Assembly (NCBI RefSeq): GCF_000373925.1
Contig: NZ_KB892751.1
Coordinates: 1 to 64,000, forward strand
DNA from: Actinopolymorpha alba DSM 45243
Lineage (GTDB): Bacteria; Actinomycetota; Actinomycetes; Propionibacteriales; Actinopolymorphaceae
Length of the DNA stretch: 64,000 bases
Reading direction: 5' to 3'
The notes beneath the pieces were generated by a model that saw only the letters and a program-made list of their open reading frames with translations, searched no databases and was not told the DNA's origin. Made by a program: the position numbers and the translations under genes. Below, piece after piece: positions 32,043-38,969 of the stretch (the stretch's first letter is position 1; every line of letters starts with the position of its first letter).

Positions 32043-32624
32043 ATGCGTGCCAGTCAGAAGACCGCCATCCTCGACGCCGCCCTGGCCGTGGTCTCCGCCC
32101 AGGAAGGCGCCGATATCACCCTGGACGCGGTAGCCCGACGCGCCGGGATCACCAAGCCCGGGCTGATGTATCACTTCCCCACCCGTGAGGCCCTGCTGCT
32201 GGCGATCGTCGAGCACGCGGCCACCCGCGTCGAGGCCGCGATGCACGAGGCCCTCAGCGAAGACGGGCTAACCTTCGAGGCCGCGACTCCCGCCCAGCGC
32301 GTGCGCGCCTACGCCCGCGTGGCCGCCAGCGGGCACACCAGTCGCGCCGAGTACGCGGTGTTCACCGAAGCCGCCTACCGGCCCGCGCTCACCGCGCCGT
32401 GGACCGAATGCATGGCCGCGTGGTTCGACCTCCCCACCGCTCTGCCCGAGTCACAACGAGCCCGCTTGACGCTCGCCCGCCTTGCCGCCGACGGATTGTG
32501 GGCTGCCGAAGCCACCGGCGTGTTTCCCCCAGACCCCGCCGACCGGACGGCCGTACTGGCCCTCATCGACCAACTCACCGATGACCACAACAGGTCCACG
32601 CGGCAAGGAGGAGTTGCCCAGTGA
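32043..32624 (+). CDS. TetR-family repressor of the SMR pair
   Basis: Protein of 193 residues with the TetR DNA-binding domain at 1-50 (ITLDAVARRAGITKPGLMYHF, an exact family helix-turn-helix) and an all-helical ligand domain behind. Its stop overlaps the first SMR gene by 4 bases, so the regulator is coupled to the transporters it most likely controls. A near-perfect palindrome directly before the start is the probable operator. Ligands are probably cationic drugs, by analogy with other TetR/SMR pairs. Confidence 0.92.
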   Translation: MRASQKTAILDAALAVVSAQEGADITLDAVARRAGITKPGLMYHFPTREALLLAIVEHAATRVEAAMHEALSEDGLTFEAATPAQRVRAYARVAASGHTSRAEYAVFTEAAYRPALTAPWTECMAAWFDLPTALPESQRARLTLARLAADGLWAAEATGVFPPDPADRTAVLALIDQLTDDHNRSTRQGGVAQ

Positions 32625-32992
32625 CGTGGCTGTACCTGAGCGCCGCCATCGCCTCGGAAGTCAGTGCCAGCCTCGCCTTGCGTGCCGCCGTCGACGCACC
32701 CCTGTGGTACGCGCTGGTCGCGGTCGGCTACACCGCTTCCTTCATCCTCATCGCCGCCGTCCTGCGTCGGGGCATGCCCGTTGGTGTCGCGTACGGCGTC
32801 TGGGCCGCCTGCGGTGTCGCCACCACTGCCGTGGCCGCCGCCGCACTCTTCAGTGACCCCCTGACCTGGACGATGGGGGCCGGCTTCGCCGCCATCATCG
32901 CCGGCGTCCTACTGATCGAGCTTGGCTCCCACCCGCCCGAGCGCCGCACCTCTCACGCCGGCGGCGCCACCCACGCGGGAGTTACCCAATGA
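32621..32992 (+). CDS. Small multidrug resistance (SMR) transporter subunit 1
   Basis: Protein of 123 residues with four transmembrane helices and the essential membrane Glu13 (TWLYLSAAIASEVSAS). Belongs to the EmrE/SMR family that exchanges protons for lipophilic cations. A longer C-terminal tail (PERRTSHAGGATHAG) than the neighbour suggests it is one half of a two-component pump, like EbrAB or YkkCD. Overlaps both flanking genes by 4 bases. Confidence 0.9.
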   Translation: MTWLYLSAAIASEVSASLALRAAVDAPLWYALVAVGYTASFILIAAVLRRGMPVGVAYGVWAACGVATTAVAAAALFSDPLTWTMGAGFAAIIAGVLLIELGSHPPERRTSHAGGATHAGVTQ

Positions 32993-33309
32993 GCTGGACC
33001 TATCTAGTTCTGGCTATTGCCCTGGAAATCGGCGCCACCACAGCCCTTCGCGCGTCCGACGGACTGCGTCGCAGGGCGTGGATCCCCGCGGTGGTCGCCG
33101 GTTACGTCGTGTCCTTTGTGTGCCTGTCCTTCGCGTTGCGCGAGGGCATGGCCATCGGCGTGGCCTACGGCATCTGGGCGGCCACTGGCATCGCCGCCAC
33201 CGCCGTCATTGCCCGCGCCGCCTTCAAGGAACCGCTGACCAAGACCATGGGTCTGGGCATCGTCCTCATCGCCGGCGGCGTACTGCTCGTCGAACTCGGC
33301 GCCCACTGA
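32989..33309 (+). CDS. Small multidrug resistance (SMR) transporter subunit 2
   Basis: Protein of 106 residues, four transmembrane helices, Glu13 in SWTYLVLAIALEIGAT. About the standard SMR length, without the tail of its partner. Paired SMR genes normally form an antiparallel heterodimer, which is the likely arrangement here. Last gene of the TetR operon. Confidence 0.9.
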   Translation: MSWTYLVLAIALEIGATTALRASDGLRRRAWIPAVVAGYVVSFVCLSFALREGMAIGVAYGIWAATGIAATAVIARAAFKEPLTKTMGLGIVLIAGGVLLVELGAH

Positions 33310-33345
33310 GGATTCACCTATCGGGACTCGCATCTGCCGCCCGTC

Positions 33346-33371
33346 AGCTTTGACAGGTACCTGTCAAAGCT
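33346..33371. promoter_or_regulatory. 26-bp perfect palindrome, MarR operator candidate
   Basis: AGCTTTGACAGGT / ACCTGTCAAAGCT is perfectly self-complementary, followed by a third half-site TGACAGGT at 33371-33378, and ends 15 bases before the MarR GTG start. It also contains a TTGACA -35-like hexamer. Probably the autoregulatory operator of the MarR-VOC operon. Confidence 0.75.
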
Positions 33372-33386
33372 GACAGGTTTGTCGGT

Positions 33387-33830
33387 GTGACCGCGTTGAC
33401 TGAGCAGGGCCGGGAGTTTTCGACGCTGCTGGTGGAGGTGTTCCGTGTGAACGGCCTCCTGCTCGCCGCGGGCGACGAGCTCGCGCGGCCGGCGGGCCTC
33501 ACCAGTGCACGGTGGCAGGTGCTCGGCGTGGTCGACCACGGTCCGAGCACGGTGGCGCAGGTAGCGCGGGCGATGGGTCTGGCCCGCCAGACCGTACGAC
33601 AAACCGCGACCAGCCTGGTCCGCGACGGCATGCTGGCGTACCAGGACAACCCCGGCGACCTTCGCGCCCGCCTTCTGGTGCTCACCCCGCGCGGCCGGTC
33701 AGCGCTGCGTCAGGTCGAACGCCGCCAAGCGGCGTGGGCGAACGCGCTGGCCGCTCGCCTTCCGCTTGCCGAGCTCTGCGCGGTCAGCGGCACCCTGCGC
33801 GATCTCGGCGACCTTCTGGAGGGTTCATGA
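33387..33830 (+). CDS. MarR-family transcriptional regulator
   Basis: Protein of 147 residues with the winged helix-turn-helix of MarR (about 45-105; VDHGPSTVAQVARAMGLARQ and then the wing DNPGDLRARLLVLTPRG). It begins with GTG 33387 very close to the operator palindrome and has no clear Shine-Dalgarno, so translation may be leaderless. Coupled by ATGA to the VOC gene, which is its likely target. Confidence 0.92.
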   Translation: MTALTEQGREFSTLLVEVFRVNGLLLAAGDELARPAGLTSARWQVLGVVDHGPSTVAQVARAMGLARQTVRQTATSLVRDGMLAYQDNPGDLRARLLVLTPRGRSALRQVERRQAAWANALAARLPLAELCAVSGTLRDLGDLLEGS

Positions 33831-34546
33831 CAGTCATTCCGCTGCTTCCGTGCGCCTCGATCGACGACATGCTCGAGTTCTATTCGGCATTGGGCTTCGA
33901 ACGCACCTACCGGCAGGCGAAGCCGAATCCCTATCTCGCGATGCGCCGCCCCGAGGTCGAGCTGCACTTCTTCGGTATGCCCGGCTTCGATCCGCAGGAG
34001 TCCTACGGCAGCTGCATCGTCCGCGTACCAGATGTCGGGGCACTGCACCGCGCGTTCGCCGACGGGCTGCGGGCGGCCTACGGCAAGGTGCCGCTGGCCG
34101 GCATCCCGCGGATGACCCGCCCACGACCGCGCAAGAACGTCGGTGGCCTGTCAGGCTTCTCGGTGGTCGACCCGGGCGGGAACTGGATCCGGGTGTTTCC
34201 GGAGCCCCCTGGTCCTCCCGCGCAGGCGTCCACGCCTCCCGCGGCTACCGGACGGCTGGCCCGAACCCTCGAGAACGCCGTCGTGCAGGCCGACAGTCAC
34301 GGAGACCTCGAGCAGGCCGCCAAGATCCTCGATGGTGCCCTCGCCAGGGTCACCGATGCCAGCCCCGCGGAACGCGTGGAGGCGCTCGCCTACCGCGCCG
34401 AGCTGGCCCTCAGCCTTGAGGATCGGGGTCGGGCGGCCGAGGCGCTGGGGGAGCTGGCCGCGATCCCGTTGACTGACGACGATCGGGAACGCCTGGCGGA
34501 GACTCTGGCGACCGCCGAGGAGCTGCGCCGTCATGGTCTGACGTAG
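33827..34546 (+). CDS. VOC-superfamily (bleomycin-resistance-like) protein with helical tail
   Basis: Protein of 239 residues. Residues 1-125 are a vicinal-oxygen-chelate domain (MTVIPLLPCASIDDMLEFYS at the start and DPGGNWIRVFPEP at its end, which carries the last strand). Residues about 145-239 form a TPR-like helical extension (DLEQAAKILDGALARV). VOC proteins bind drugs or catalyse metal-dependent reactions; the role of the helical tail is not known. Translationally coupled to the MarR regulator, suggesting a resistance or stress function. Confidence 0.85.
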   Translation: MTVIPLLPCASIDDMLEFYSALGFERTYRQAKPNPYLAMRRPEVELHFFGMPGFDPQESYGSCIVRVPDVGALHRAFADGLRAAYGKVPLAGIPRMTRPRPRKNVGGLSGFSVVDPGGNWIRVFPEPPGPPAQASTPPAATGRLARTLENAVVQADSHGDLEQAAKILDGALARVTDASPAERVEALAYRAELALSLEDRGRAAEALGELAAIPLTDDDRERLAETLATAEELRRHGLT

Positions 34547-34765
34547 CCCGCGTGGTCGAAACGTACGGTCCGCCCGGCTCTCGGCTCATTTGTGGAGGGC
34601 CCTACGCACCGCCGGTGCCCGCCAAGGTGCCCACCACAATCACCCTTAGAGGGTGGTGCCGCCGTTGGCTTGGTCGGGTCACTCTGAGGTGATGCGGGTT
34701 CGCCTGCGGTCGTGCGGCTGTGGCCGGACCTGCTCCCAGCGCAGCGCGTGAAGGGGGCGAGAGGA

Positions 34766-35581
34766 ATGCCATCTGATCCGCTCGCGGCCGGCCCGGGTGG
34801 TGGCAAGCCACCGTCTGAGCAGGAGACCGCGTCGAGGGTTCCCCCGCAGGCCAAACCGCCAGTGGAGGGTGAGGCTCCGCCAGAAGCACCGGGCAAGGCT
34901 GAGGCCGAAGCCAGGATGCCTGCTCAGGCCCGGGAGGAGGCTGGCGCACCACCGCCGTCCGAACCGCCCCGGGAAGGCGCGATCAGTCGAGGCACCGCCT
35001 CGGTGCTCGTCGCGGCCGGGGACACGTGGGGTTCTGTCCTGGCGTTTGCCTGCGCGAGCATCGTGCTCGGCTTCGTCGTACTGGCGTGGCCGGCGGCGAC
35101 GCTGCAGGTCGTCGCGGTGGTGCTCGGGCTGCAGTTGCTCGTGTACGGGTTTTTCTCGTTCGTCCAGACCATCGCCTTCAGCGAGGCTGAGGGCGGGCGA
35201 CGGTTACTCCACGCCCTGCTCGGGGTCCTGGCCGTCATCGCCGGCGTTCTGGCTCTCCGGAACATCACCGGGACGATCATGGTGCTCGCCGTCATCCTGG
35301 GGTTGTTCTGGCTGGTCGGCGGGGCGATCGCGGTGATGTCGGCGTTCGTGGGGCGGGCTCGTACCGGCCGTGGGCTGACGGTCATCACCGGTCTGCTCGG
35401 GATGGCGGCCGGCATCGTCGTCCTCGTGTACCCGAGCATTTCTCTGGGCGTGCTTGTCACCGTCCTCGGGATCTGGCTGGTGGTGTTCGGAGCCCTGACC
35501 GCGGCTACGGCGTACCAGATGCGCAACGCCGTACGCCGTGAGAACAACCGGCGGAAGGCAGCACCGGCCGCGTCCGCGTGA
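34766..35581 (+). CDS. HdeD-like (DUF308) membrane protein with disordered N-terminus
   Basis: Protein of 271 residues. The first 85 residues are Pro/Ala/Glu-rich and probably disordered on the cytoplasmic side; the rest has about six membrane helices in pairs with repeated GLFWLVGGA/GIWLVVFGA-type segments of the HdeD/DUF308 family. ATG 34766 follows GAGAGGA. Its stop overlaps the GTG start of the next gene. Related in fold to the protein at 54833-55432. Function in Actinobacteria unknown. Confidence 0.8.
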   Translation: MPSDPLAAGPGGGKPPSEQETASRVPPQAKPPVEGEAPPEAPGKAEAEARMPAQAREEAGAPPPSEPPREGAISRGTASVLVAAGDTWGSVLAFACASIVLGFVVLAWPAATLQVVAVVLGLQLLVYGFFSFVQTIAFSEAEGGRRLLHALLGVLAVIAGVLALRNITGTIMVLAVILGLFWLVGGAIAVMSAFVGRARTGRGLTVITGLLGMAAGIVVLVYPSISLGVLVTVLGIWLVVFGALTAATAYQMRNAVRRENNRRKAAPAASA

Positions 35582-36057
35582 GAGACGAGCCGCGGCGCGA
35601 CTATGTAGGGGCGGTGTACGGTTCGCTGCTCGCGGCGTCCGTCGTGGCGGGCGCGAGCGCTGGTGGTACGCCGCATCCGCTGGATCTCGCCGCGGCGGTT
35701 CTCTCTACCGGGCTGATCTTCTGGGTCGCCCACGTCTATGCCCGGCTCGTGGGTGAGCGCGGTGCGACCGCTCATCCGTACCGAAGCAGGGTACGCGTGG
35801 TGGCGCGGCGCGAGTGGCCGTTGGTGGAGGCGGCCATCCCGCCAGCGTTCGCAGCGCTGGTTGGCTGGTCGGCCGGGCTGTCTCGCGACGGCGTCGCGTG
35901 GCTGGCGCTCGTCGTGGCCCTGGTGGGGCAGGTGAGCTGGGCCGTGGCCGCGACGGTGCGGGCGCGGGCTCCCCGCCCGACTGTCGTCGCCTCGGCGTTC
36001 ATAAATCTCGGTCTGGGCCTCTTGATCGTCCTGCTGGAAGTCATCTTCCTGCACTGA
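35578..36057 (+). CDS. Hypothetical membrane protein
   Basis: Protein of 159 residues with about four membrane segments (near 12-28, 34-52, 82-105 and 110-155) and a short charged loop in the middle. Starts with GTG overlapping the HdeD-like gene by 4 bases, so the two are coupled. Converges on the last gene of the injection-system operon (67 bases between stops). Not recognised. Confidence 0.65.
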   Translation: MRDEPRRDYVGAVYGSLLAASVVAGASAGGTPHPLDLAAAVLSTGLIFWVAHVYARLVGERGATAHPYRSRVRVVARREWPLVEAAIPPAFAALVGWSAGLSRDGVAWLALVVALVGQVSWAVAATVRARAPRPTVVASAFINLGLGLLIVLLEVIFLH

Positions 36058-36124
36058 TGCTCGCTCCCGCGCCGCGGCCGGGTCCATGTTGTGTAGAAGG
36101 ACACGGTCGCTGCGGTGGTACGGA

Positions 36125-36904
36125 TTAGCTTCGCGTCGTTGGTGCGCTAGCCGAACTGACGGTGGCGAGGGTGACGCGGGCGGCTTTGACGATCGCCGGG
36201 ATCGAGCCGATCAGGAGAACCAGCGCCCAGACGATCGCCACAACCGCGAGGACGGCGGCGGCCAGATCGTCGACGATGCTCACGACCACGATCGGGACGA
36301 AGCCATGCAGGAAGGCAACAATCACGTTGCACAGAAAGGATGTCAGCACCAGCAGGACGAGTCCCTTGTTCTGAAGGAATCGCTGGTGAGCGAGGACGAG
36401 CGCCAGGGCGAAGATCAGTTTCAACGCCATCAGCAGTGACAGCACGATGCTGGCATCGGAGCGCGGGAAGTAGCCCCAGACCGCGAGGTAGGCGATCGTC
36501 CCGAACGGCGTCGCGAGGAACAAGCTCACCATGATGGACAGCTCGACAATGGTGATGAGCAGCAGGACGATCGCGACGAGGATGAGCACGATCGAGCCAA
36601 CCAGCGTGAGAATTCCCTGCAGTCGACCGTGAAGCCGGTCAGGCACGACCAGACCGACGGCCATCAGTGCGATGCTGTAGAGCAGGATCACATCGACGAG
36701 GGCGAGGTAGCCGATCGCTCGTCCCGGCGGCTCACTTACACCGGAGACCTCAGAGAGCTCCAGATCGCGCCGGGCAGCCTCCTGCAGCAGCCCACCGGCA
36801 GCGGAGCGGCCGCCGAGCAGGAGGGGAGAGCCGAGCTCGACGAGCACGACCAGCCCGATCGCTACCAGACTGATGACGAAGAACGGGATGCGGAGGCGGG
36901 CCAT
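36125..36904 (-). CDS. Polytopic membrane protein at the end of the injection-system operon
   Basis: Protein of 259 residues. First helix at 7-27, then a polar loop of about 35 residues, then about six more helices, some very long and Ile/Leu/Val-rich (LVGSIVLILVAIVLLLITIV). Not recognised as a named family. It directly abuts the single-helix protein gene at 36905 (no gap) and ends the minus-strand series that begins with the tail terminator, so it probably belongs to the contractile injection system as a membrane partner. This role is inference from position only. Confidence 0.65.
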   Translation of the reverse strand: MARLRIPFFVISLVAIGLVVLVELGSPLLLGGRSAAGGLLQEAARRDLELSEVSGVSEPPGRAIGYLALVDVILLYSIALMAVGLVVPDRLHGRLQGILTLVGSIVLILVAIVLLLITIVELSIMVSLFLATPFGTIAYLAVWGYFPRSDASIVLSLLMALKLIFALALVLAHQRFLQNKGLVLLVLTSFLCNVIVAFLHGFVPIVVVSIVDDLAAAVLAVVAIVWALVLLIGSIPAIVKAARVTLATVSSASAPTTRS

Positions 36905-37378
36905 CTACGACCTCCCTGACAGCGTGATCAGACAGGTCTTTCCGAATCCGCAGACCAATGCGATGCTTTCCCGCTTGCCGTCGACCGCGATGGACACGTC
37001 CTTGTCCGCACCGATCTCGTCATCGACGACCACATCGCTCTGTGGCGCCCGGCTCGAGACTGTGATCGCGTTGTGGATGTGTAGACGTACCATCCGGATC
37101 CGCGTGTCGCTCGCCGCGACCCAGAGTGTGCATGATCCTCGGACCACCAGGCGGTCAGGCCGTTCGGCGGCGAAGCAGTCGGCGTCGAGTTGGCTCCGGT
37201 CGACGGTCGCCGGATCGTCCACCCACCGGTCAAAAGCCCGCTCTACAAGGCGTTGGACCTTGTCGACGTCAGGACCACTCGTATTACCAGCCATCCGTCG
37301 TTGGTTCGCGACGACAAGCCCGAACAGGACGACCAGCACCGCGAGGCCGAGCACGGCGGCTTTCTGACCGTTACCCAT
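36905..37378 (-). CDS. Single-helix membrane protein, injection-system operon
   Basis: Protein of 157 residues with one N-terminal membrane helix (about 7-25) and an extracytoplasmic domain that ends in a Cys pair (LVCGFGKTCLITL) near residue 145. Not assigned to a family. Sits 30 bases after the PASTA protein gene and directly before the polytopic membrane protein, so the three form a membrane sub-block at the end of the operon. Confidence 0.6.
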   Translation of the reverse strand: MGNGQKAAVLGLAVLVVLFGLVVANQRRMAGNTSGPDVDKVQRLVERAFDRWVDDPATVDRSQLDADCFAAERPDRLVVRGSCTLWVAASDTRIRMVRLHIHNAITVSSRAPQSDVVVDDEIGADKDVSIAVDGKRESIALVCGFGKTCLITLSGRS

Positions 37379-37408
37379 GCCGTCGCCTCCCTCATTGTTT
37401 GATGAGCG

Positions 37409-38419
37409 TCATTTGAGCAGCTTCTTGAAGGTGATGAACTCACTCGACGGTCCGGAGTTGCCGAACGCATCGACCGCCGTGACCCGCCACTGCACTCTGC
37501 CCGTGTCGTTGAAAAGCCGGAGGATCAACCGGTCGTTGATACCGCCGTTGAACGTCAACGCCGGGGTGAAGCTCGTCTCCTTCGTGGTCTGCGGTGCCGG
37601 CCCGCCGAAGTCGCAGCGGGTTTCGGCAGATCCTCTGACGACAAGCCGGAAGGTGCAGGATTCCTTGCGTACGTCCACCTGGTAGCTCGCGGCGTACTCG
37701 ACCTTCTGCCACGTAAGTGCCGGCACGTTGTCGGCCACCCCGATCGTGGTTCCAGATGCTGGCGACTCCAGGGCCGGGGCGGCCAACGTCACCGCGACGA
37801 TCAGGTCGACTCTCGTCCCTGGTGACACTTCGGTGTTGGGCGACACCGACTGTCGAACGACCGTGCCTGCCTCGCTGGGTTGGTGGCGGTACCGCACCGT
37901 GCCGACCTTGAGCCCGCGGGCCTCGAGGTCCTTCTTCGCCTGGGCAGGTGTCGTCTTTCCGGCAGCGAGGTCGGGCATGGTGACCTCGTCGGACCGGAGG
38001 AGGAGGAACGCGGCAACGGCGGCGACGACGATCACGAGGCCGGCGACCGCGAGCAACCACCATGGTTTCGGCTTGGGAGGGGTCGGCTTCACCTCGAACG
38101 TCACCCGGTTGCTCAGTGTCGAGCTCTCCTCGGGCGCGGTGTTGGCTGAATACACCCGGCCCTGCAGCCAGTACGTACCTGCTGGACTTCCCGGCGGAAT
38201 CTCCACGGTGAGGACGAACTCCACCGACGTGCCCGCGTCGACCCGCTTCTGTGGCGAAGGGACGGTGAACCAGGTCTTCACCGCGCCCTCGCCGGGTACG
38301 GCCTCGAAGACCGCATCGTCGGCGACGGGACCCTCGTTGGTCACCGGGAAACTCACCTCGCCGGAGCCGGACGGTCCCAGCTCCGTTCGCTCGGGTATCG
38401 GACTGATCACCCAGGTCAT
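37409..38419 (-). CDS. Ig-like / transmembrane / PASTA protein
   Basis: Protein of 336 residues. Order of parts: an Ig-like beta-sandwich (about 15-115) with no signal peptide, a single membrane helix (about 125-147), a PASTA domain (about 152-215; MPDLAAGKTTPAQAKKDLEA then VVRQSVSPNTEVSPGTRVDL), and a C-terminal fibronectin-like domain (about 225-336). With no signal sequence the N-terminal domain should be cytoplasmic and the PASTA part outside, where such domains bind peptidoglycan or its precursors. It follows the baseplate genes by 16 bases, so it may connect the injection machine to the cell wall. ATG 38419 follows AGAAGGGATTCC. That role is inference. Confidence 0.75.
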   Translation of the reverse strand: MTWVISPIPERTELGPSGSGEVSFPVTNEGPVADDAVFEAVPGEGAVKTWFTVPSPQKRVDAGTSVEFVLTVEIPPGSPAGTYWLQGRVYSANTAPEESSTLSNRVTFEVKPTPPKPKPWWLLAVAGLVIVVAAVAAFLLLRSDEVTMPDLAAGKTTPAQAKKDLEARGLKVGTVRYRHQPSEAGTVVRQSVSPNTEVSPGTRVDLIVAVTLAAPALESPASGTTIGVADNVPALTWQKVEYAASYQVDVRKESCTFRLVVRGSAETRCDFGGPAPQTTKETSFTPALTFNGGINDRLILRLFNDTGRVQWRVTAVDAFGNSGPSSEFITFKKLLK

Positions 38420-38435
38420 GACGGAATCCCTTCTC

Positions 38436-38969
38436 CTACTGGTGATCGGCAATCACGTCGAACGTCGTGGCGGCCGGTTTCTCGACCGCGATCAGTTGGC
38501 GGACCAGGTCGACCTGCGGAACAGCGGCTGCCGGAACCCTGACCACGAACGCGAACGGGCGGGGTTCCTCGATCACGAAGCCGGTCGCGCCGGTCGCGAT
38601 CTCCAGCAGTAGACAGAGCCCTCGCGAGGTGCCCCGCCACTGCGCCAGTTCCGCGCCGTGGGCGACCAGGTCACGCAGTCGGCCCACCGGGATACGCCCA
38701 GCAGGCGTACCGTCAACGGACGTACGGTCAGCGGGCGTACGGTCGAACCCAGGCACCAGGTGGTCCAGTCCAACCCAGTGGGCAAGGAACGGCACGAACC
38801 GGTCCGGTGCGCGGTATGCGGAGGAAATGTCCTCGATCCGCGCGAGGATCTCCTCTTCTGGTGCGTGCATTCCCTCCATCACGTCGAGGAGGGCGTCGAG
38901 AACGCTGCCGGGCACCACCGCTTGCTGGTAGGCCGAGGGCAGCAGCCGGTCAATCGCGGGGCGTCGCAT
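38436..38969 (-). CDS. Tail-protein-I-like baseplate component
   Basis: Protein of 177 residues resembling phage tail protein I (P2 gpI) and its counterpart downstream of baseplate J in contractile injection systems: RRPAIDRLLPSAYQ at the N-terminus, PDRFVPFLAHWVGLD in the middle and WRGTSRGLCLLLEIATGATG, the family hallmark near residue 115. It likely joins the baseplate wedge to outer parts. The start overlaps the baseplate J gene by 20 bases. Confidence 0.85.
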   Translation of the reverse strand: MRRPAIDRLLPSAYQQAVVPGSVLDALLDVMEGMHAPEEEILARIEDISSAYRAPDRFVPFLAHWVGLDHLVPGFDRTPADRTSVDGTPAGRIPVGRLRDLVAHGAELAQWRGTSRGLCLLLEIATGATGFVIEEPRPFAFVVRVPAAAVPQVDLVRQLIAVEKPAATTFDVIADHQ

